Origin: Thermoplasmata archaeon
GTDB lineage: Archaea; Thermoplasmatota; Thermoplasmata; Lutacidiplasmatales; UBA184
Assembly: GCA_030043835.1 (NCBI GenBank)
Contig: JASHWY010000230.1
Coordinates: 1-9,599 of the forward strand
DNA: 9,599 bases
Reading direction: 5' to 3'
Shown here piece by piece: positions 6,139 to 9,599 of this stretch. Position 1 is the stretch's first letter; each line of letters starts with the position of its first letter. The position numbers and the translations under genes were made by a program. The notes under the pieces were generated by a model. It had not been told where the DNA came from. It was given only the letters and a program-made list of their open reading frames with translations, and made no database searches.

Positions 6139-7134
6139 TTAGAGGTAGCTCGCGTACGCGTGGATCACCGCTCGCTCGGCCGTCGCCCACGCCTCGGGGA
6201 TCTGGTTCCAGCCGTTCCTTAAGTCCCCGACGACGTAGAGACCGGGGATCGGTTCCCCGGTACCGTCCGCGATCGCGCGGCAGTCGTCGTCGGTGACGAC
6301 GTACCCTTCGGAATCGAACCGGCACCCGAGCGTGCGCGGTATCGCCTGGTGCTGGTCGTACCACGGGAGCGCGGAGAACCCCCGATCGTAGCTCCGGTGG
6401 GTTCCGTCCGCGAACCGAACGCCGAAGCGCTGCTCGCGGATCTCGTCGAAGCCGACCATCTCCGACTCCACGTGAGGGATGCCGTGCTCGTGGAGCGCTT
6501 CGAGCAGGGACGAGCGGTCGGGCTCCGGAACTCCATCGAGGAGCGGCCGGCCGTGGGTCAGGATCTCGATCGATTTCGGAGCGAAGTGGAGGAGGTCGAG
6601 CGCGGTGCGGACGGCGAAGGCGTCGTGCCCGATCACCGCCAACGTCCGCCCCGGAAACTCGTGCCCGTCGCAGAGGATGCAAAAATCGACGATCCCGAGG
6701 TTCGCCCACGGGAAGATCGGGTCGATCTTCCCGCCGACCTCGGGGATCCGATCGACGACTCCCATCGCGAGGATGAGGGCCCGACCTCGCGCGACGTGCT
6801 TTTGCTTCAGCCACTCGAACGTCACCGCGTACTCTCCGCCGCTGCGCTCGACCCGCTCGGCCCGGGCGGGCGTAAAGTAGCCGACGGCCTCCTCCACCTT
6901 CCGAACCGCGGCGATCTGGAGGTCGAGGAGCCGGTGGCCCGAGATTCCGTCGGGGAAGCCCGGGATGTTGTCCATCTTCGGCGCGTAGTACGAGCGCGAG
7001 TACTTTGGACCCCGATCGACGATCGCCGCGGTGTGGCCGAGGAGCGCCGCCTTGAGTCCGGCCTGGAGGCCCGCGTGCCCCCCGCCCACGACCACGACGT
7101 CGTACCGCTCCTTGAGGCGGGCGAACCCCGGCAT
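6139..7134 (-). CDS. FAD-dependent CxxC disulfide oxidoreductase (thioredoxin reductase / thiol oxidase superfamily)
   Basis: 331 residues. The N-terminal FAD Rossmann motif is VVVGGGHAGLQAGL (about 14-27), with a second FAD-domain element LILAMGVVDRIPE (about 120-132). The redox pair Cys152-x-x-Cys155 followed by Asp-Gly (CILCDGHEF) matches the placement of CATC-DG in thioredoxin reductases. The C-terminal FAD motif is GLYVVGDLRNGW. The NADPH domain is atypical: where GxGxxA is expected the sequence reads VIGHDAFA (about 167-174), and the HRRxxxR ribose-phosphate motif is replaced by LTHGRPLL. This resembles Thermoplasma TrxR, which does not use NADPH, and also GliT-like thiol oxidases with their 'THG/TNG' segment. 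The electron donor or acceptor is therefore uncertain. The ATG at 7134 is chosen because it starts 10 residues before the first strand and has a TATA-like element about 30 bp upstream; an in-frame TTG at 7191 would add 19 residues. Its end converges on the HAD gene. Confidence 0.88.
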   Translation of the reverse strand: MPGFARLKERYDVVVVGGGHAGLQAGLKAALLGHTAAIVDRGPKYSRSYYAPKMDNIPGFPDGISGHRLLDLQIAAVRKVEEAVGYFTPARAERVERSGGEYAVTFEWLKQKHVARGRALILAMGVVDRIPEVGGKIDPIFPWANLGIVDFCILCDGHEFPGRTLAVIGHDAFAVRTALDLLHFAPKSIEILTHGRPLLDGVPEPDRSSLLEALHEHGIPHVESEMVGFDEIREQRFGVRFADGTHRSYDRGFSALPWYDQHQAIPRTLGCRFDSEGYVVTDDDCRAIADGTGEPIPGLYVVGDLRNGWNQIPEAWATAERAVIHAYASYL

Positions 7135-7147
7135 CGCCCATCGACCA

Positions 7148-7159
7148 CCCGGCGCCGGG
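7148..7159. repeat. 12-bp perfect palindrome upstream of the flavoprotein gene
   Basis: cccggcgccggg lies between the TATA-like element (7161-7167) and the ATG (7134) of the flavoprotein gene, where an archaeal repressor would block initiation. It is pure G/C, so chance is a serious alternative in this genome. Confidence 0.35.
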
Positions 7160-7160
7160 A

Positions 7161-7167
7161 TTTGATG
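7161..7167 (-). promoter_or_regulatory. Putative TATA-like element of the flavoprotein gene
   Basis: On the minus strand the region reads gaaagcc followed by atcaaat, an AT-rich box with a purine-rich BRE-like lead. It is about 30 bp upstream of the ATG at 7134, consistent with a leaderless or near-leaderless transcript, and is part of the reason for preferring that start over TTG at 7191. Confidence 0.4.
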
Positions 7168-7220
7168 GCTTTCTGCGCTCCGAAGCGACAACGGCGCGCG
7201 ACGTTCGACCGACGCGACGG

Positions 7221-7230
7221 CAAAAGTTAA
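7221..7230 (+). promoter_or_regulatory. Putative BRE/TATA promoter of carAB
   Basis: caaaagttaa is the clearest AT-rich box in the 137-bp divergent region between the flavoprotein gene and carA. Initiation about 26 bp downstream would fall near 7254 and give a short leader of roughly 15-20 nt before the GTG at 7272. No obvious Shine-Dalgarno, attenuator or riboswitch is seen. Confidence 0.5.
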
Positions 7231-7271
7231 GCGCGACCCGCCTCCTCCTTCCTCTCGGGTTCTTCACGGCC

Positions 7272-8417
7272 GTGCCAACCCGCGCCGACGACGACGCGCT
7301 GGCGGGCACCCTGTTGTTGGAGGACGGCACCCGGTTCGACGGTCGAGGCCTCGGTCGTGCCGGTCGCCGCGTGGGCGAGGTCGTCTTCACGACGGGGATG
7401 GTCGGGTACCCGGAATCGCTTACCGATCCTTCGTTTCGAGGGCAGATCCTTACGTTCACCTACCCCCTCCTGGGCAACTACGGGGTCCCTCCGGCGAACG
7501 CTCGGGACCCGAACGGCCTTCCCCTTCTCGAGAGCGAAGAGCTCCAGGTGCGCGGCGTGGTCGTCCGAGGGACGACCCGCCCTCACCACTTTGGCTCCCA
7601 GCGGTCGCTCGAGGACTGGCTCACCGAGGAGGGCGTGGGCGGGATCGCGGGCGTCGACACCCGGCGCCTCACGGAGCACCTCCGCTCCCGCGGCGTCGTA
7701 AAGGGCGTGCTCGACGTCCACGCGATCGACGACCGACCGAGCGACGAGGAGCTCGGCCGCACCCTCGCGAGGGCCCCCGCCTACGACGAGGAGGACTACA
7801 TGGCCCAAGTCGCGCCGAAGTCCCCGACCCTCCTCCGCCGGGAGGGCGGGCCGACCGTCGCGGTCCTCGACTGCGGGATCAAGACGAGCATCCTTCGCTC
7901 GCTCCTCGACCGGGGGGTCTCGGTCCTTCGCCTGCCGTTCGACCACGAGGTTCCCGCGAGGTGGGACGGCCGAAAGGTGAGCGGGCTTTTGGTCGGGAAC
8001 GGGCCCGGCGACCCCGCCGACCTATCGGCCACGGTCGAGGAGCTCGCTCGCGCCTCGAGCCGCGAACTCCCAACGCTCGGGATCTGCCTCGGCCACCAGC
8101 TGCTTGCGCTCGCCCGGGGCGGGAGAACGTACAAGCTCAAGTACGGCCATCGCGGCCAGAACAAGACCATCGGGTTTGCGGACGGCCGCGCGCTGATCGT
8201 GAGCGAGAACCACGGCTACGCGGTCGACCCTCACTCGCTCAAGGGGTCCGGTCTCGAGCCGTGGGCAACGAACCCCGACGACGGCACGCTCGAGGGGTTC
8301 CGCGACCGCTCGGGACGCGTGCTCGCGCTCCAGGGACACCCCGAGGGGCACCCCGGCCCGCAGGAGGCTGGGTTCGTCTTCGACCGATTCGTCTCGAAGG
8401 TGAGGCGACGGGCATGA
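7272..8417 (+). CDS. carA: Carbamoyl-phosphate synthase small (glutaminase) subunit
   Basis: 381 residues, the usual size for CarA. It hydrolyses glutamine and passes ammonia to CarB for carbamoyl phosphate synthesis, feeding pyrimidine and arginine pathways. The N-terminal CPSase small-chain domain has LLLEDGTRFDGRGLG, GEVVFTTGMVGYPESLTDP and TFTYPLLGNYGV. The C-terminal class I glutamine amidotransferase domain begins with VAVLDCGIKTSILR and contains GNGPGDP, the nucleophile elbow GICLGHQ with Cys272, the YGHRGQN segment, SENHGYAVD, and the catalytic His356 and Glu358 in QGHPEG. All triad residues are present, so it should be active. The GTG start gives the expected short lead of about ten residues before the first strand. 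The stop overlaps the carB ATG by 4 bp, so the two subunits are translationally coupled. Confidence 0.97.
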   Translation: MPTRADDDALAGTLLLEDGTRFDGRGLGRAGRRVGEVVFTTGMVGYPESLTDPSFRGQILTFTYPLLGNYGVPPANARDPNGLPLLESEELQVRGVVVRGTTRPHHFGSQRSLEDWLTEEGVGGIAGVDTRRLTEHLRSRGVVKGVLDVHAIDDRPSDEELGRTLARAPAYDEEDYMAQVAPKSPTLLRREGGPTVAVLDCGIKTSILRSLLDRGVSVLRLPFDHEVPARWDGRKVSGLLVGNGPGDPADLSATVEELARASSRELPTLGICLGHQLLALARGGRTYKLKYGHRGQNKTIGFADGRALIVSENHGYAVDPHSLKGSGLEPWATNPDDGTLEGFRDRSGRVLALQGHPEGHPGPQEAGFVFDRFVSKVRRRA

Positions 8418-9599
8418 CGCGGTGGCTCCCCCAGAAGGTCGTCCTGCTCGGAAGCGGGGCGCTCAAGATCGGAGAGGCCGGGGAGTTCGATTACTCCGGG
8501 AGCCAGTGCTTGAAAGCGCTCGAGGAGGAAGGCGTCTATGCGGTCGTGGTGAACCCCAACATCGCGACGCTACAGACGGACCCCCCGAGGAACGGGCGCG
8601 TCTACTTCCAGCCGCTCGTCCCGGAGTTCGTGACGCCGATCCTCGAGGCGGAGCGCCCCGACGGCCTTCTCCTCTCCTTCGGCGGACAGACGGCGCTCAA
8701 CTGCGGCGTAGCGCTCTCCGACCAGGGCGTCCTCAAGCGGACGAACACGCGCGTCCTCGGGACGCCGCTCTCGGGGATCAAGGCGACCGAGGACCGGGCG
8801 AGGTTCGTCCGGGCGATGGCCCGGGCGAAGGTCCCGACCTTGCCGAGCCGGGCCGTCTACTCGTACGCCGAGGCGCTCCCCGCCGCCGAGGAGTTGGGGT
8901 ACCCGGTCATGGTGCGGGTCGCCTTCACGCTCGGCGGAAAGGGCGGAGGGGTCGCGCACGACCGCGCCGAGCTCGCCGAGGTCGTCGCTCGAGGCCTTCG
9001 GGCGAGCCCCGTCGGCCAGGTGCTCCTCGAGCGGTACGTGGGGTCGTTTAAGCAGCTCGAGTACGAGGTCGTGCGGGACTCTCGGGGGAACGCCCTCACC
9101 GTCTGCAACATGGAGAACATCCTCGGGATGCGGGTGCACACGGGCGACAACATCGTGATCGCGCCAAGCCAGACGCTCACCGACTTTGAGTACCAGATGC
9201 TGAGAAAGGCATCCCTACGCGCCGTCGAGGTCTGTGGGATCGTCGGCGAGTGCAACATCCAGTTCTGCCTCGACCCCGAGAGCGAAGAGTACTACGCGAT
9301 CGAGATCAACGCCCGGCTCTCCCGCTCGAGTGCGCTCGCGAGCAAGGCGACCGGCTACCCACTCGCGTACGTCGCGGCGAAGCTCGCCCTCGGCTACACG
9401 CTCCCCGAACTCACGAACCGGATCACCGGCGTCACGACGGCCTGCTTCGAGCCGTCGCTCGACTACGTCGTGGTGAAGCTCCCCCGCTGGGACATAGATA
9501 AGTTCGAGCGGGCCGACCGGCGCCTCGGTCCCTCGATGAAGTCGGTCGGCGAGGTGATGGGGATCGGCGCGTCGTTCCCGGAGGCGGTCTCGAAGGCCG
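8414..9599 (+). CDS. carB: Carbamoyl-phosphate synthase large subunit (N-terminal part; runs off window)
   Basis: 395 codons are visible of the roughly 1,070 expected, with no stop before the edge. It makes carbamoyl phosphate from bicarbonate, two ATP and ammonia supplied by CarA. Visible are the pre-ATP-grasp domain with GSGALKIGEAGEFDYSGSQ (13-31) and NPNIATLQTD, then SFGGQTALNCGV (about 89-100). The first ATP-grasp (carboxyphosphate) domain follows, with VAFTLGGKGGGVA, ENILGMRVHTGDNIVIAPSQ, and the metal-binding EINARLSRSSALASKATGYP (Glu297 and Asn299). The AxEFDYSGSQ, NPNIATxQT and NARLSRSS forms resemble those of metazoan CAD and certain bacterial relatives more than E. coli CarB (IGQACEFDYSG, NPRVSRSS). 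The ATG lies inside the end of carA (4-bp overlap) with a ggtgagg ribosome-binding site at 8399-8405, 8 nt upstream. The second synthetase half and the allosteric domain are outside the window. Confidence 0.97.
   Translation, partial: MTRWLPQKVVLLGSGALKIGEAGEFDYSGSQCLKALEEEGVYAVVVNPNIATLQTDPPRNGRVYFQPLVPEFVTPILEAERPDGLLLSFGGQTALNCGVALSDQGVLKRTNTRVLGTPLSGIKATEDRARFVRAMARAKVPTLPSRAVYSYAEALPAAEELGYPVMVRVAFTLGGKGGGVAHDRAELAEVVARGLRASPVGQVLLERYVGSFKQLEYEVVRDSRGNALTVCNMENILGMRVHTGDNIVIAPSQTLTDFEYQMLRKASLRAVEVCGIVGECNIQFCLDPESEEYYAIEINARLSRSSALASKATGYPLAYVAAKLALGYTLPELTNRITGVTTACFEPSLDYVVVKLPRWDIDKFERADRRLGPSMKSVGEVMGIGASFPEAVSKA

Noticed and set aside
6120..6145. Transcription terminator between the convergent HAD and flavoprotein genes
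   Set aside because: The gap is only 6 bp, with no T-run or convincing hairpin.
7135..7191. TTG start adding 19 residues to the flavoprotein
   Set aside because: The ATG at 7134 is placed normally relative to the FAD motif, and the TATA-like box at 7161-7167 would lie inside the longer coding region.
6349..7230. Plus-strand open frame of about 293 codons opposite the flavoprotein gene
   Set aside because: It is antisense to a clear FAD/CxxC protein, is charge-biased and has no recognisable domain.
6080..7459. 459-codon minus-strand frame spanning the flavoprotein gene, the divergent region and the start of carA
   Set aside because: It is out of frame with the real flavoprotein and covers two conserved genes; composition is Arg/Pro-rich as expected for a shadow.

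Overview
This is a GC-rich, densely packed chromosomal window, probably from an archaeon. The sequence shows GTG starts on several genes. AT-rich TATA-like elements lie about 26-30 bp upstream of the first codon of ppx, the CHAD gene and the flavoprotein gene, as expected for leaderless transcripts. Shine-Dalgarno-like motifs appear mainly in front of operon-internal genes. The flavoprotein resembles the thioredoxin reductase-like enzymes of Thermoplasma that have lost the usual NADPH motifs, so a high-GC member of the Thermoplasmatota is a reasonable but unproven guess. No rRNA, tRNA, mobile element or CRISPR array is visible, and there is no gene-free stretch longer than about 140 bp.

Positions 1-5315 hold a divergent locus that looks built around polyphosphate. 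On the minus strand, a full-length Ppx/GppA-type exopolyphosphatase (1262-2818) is followed by two tandem thymidylate-kinase-like P-loop kinases (571-1272 and 1-581, the latter cut by the window edge). Each junction overlaps by 11 bp. Neither kinase has the dTMP-kinase substrate motif, and the second has Arg in place of the Walker A Lys. On the plus strand, from an 83-bp divergent promoter region, come a very Arg-rich CHAD-domain protein (2902-3795), a predicted polyphosphate binder, and an overlapping winged-helix/SAM methyltransferase (3792-5315) with DPFAGSGTT and TSPPY motifs.

Positions 5389-6132 encode a HAD phosphatase with its own promoter. It converges, with a 6-bp gap, on a CxxC flavoprotein of the thioredoxin reductase / thiol oxidase superfamily (6139-7134, minus strand). 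A 137-bp divergent region then leads to carA (7272-8417) and carB (8414 to the window end), the two subunits of carbamoyl-phosphate synthase. They overlap by 4 bp, and CarB has signatures reminiscent of the eukaryotic CAD lineage.

The most interesting part is the ppx / paired TMK-like kinase / CHAD arrangement. It suggests a polyphosphate synthesis, binding and turnover module in which the kinase pair is the unexplained component.
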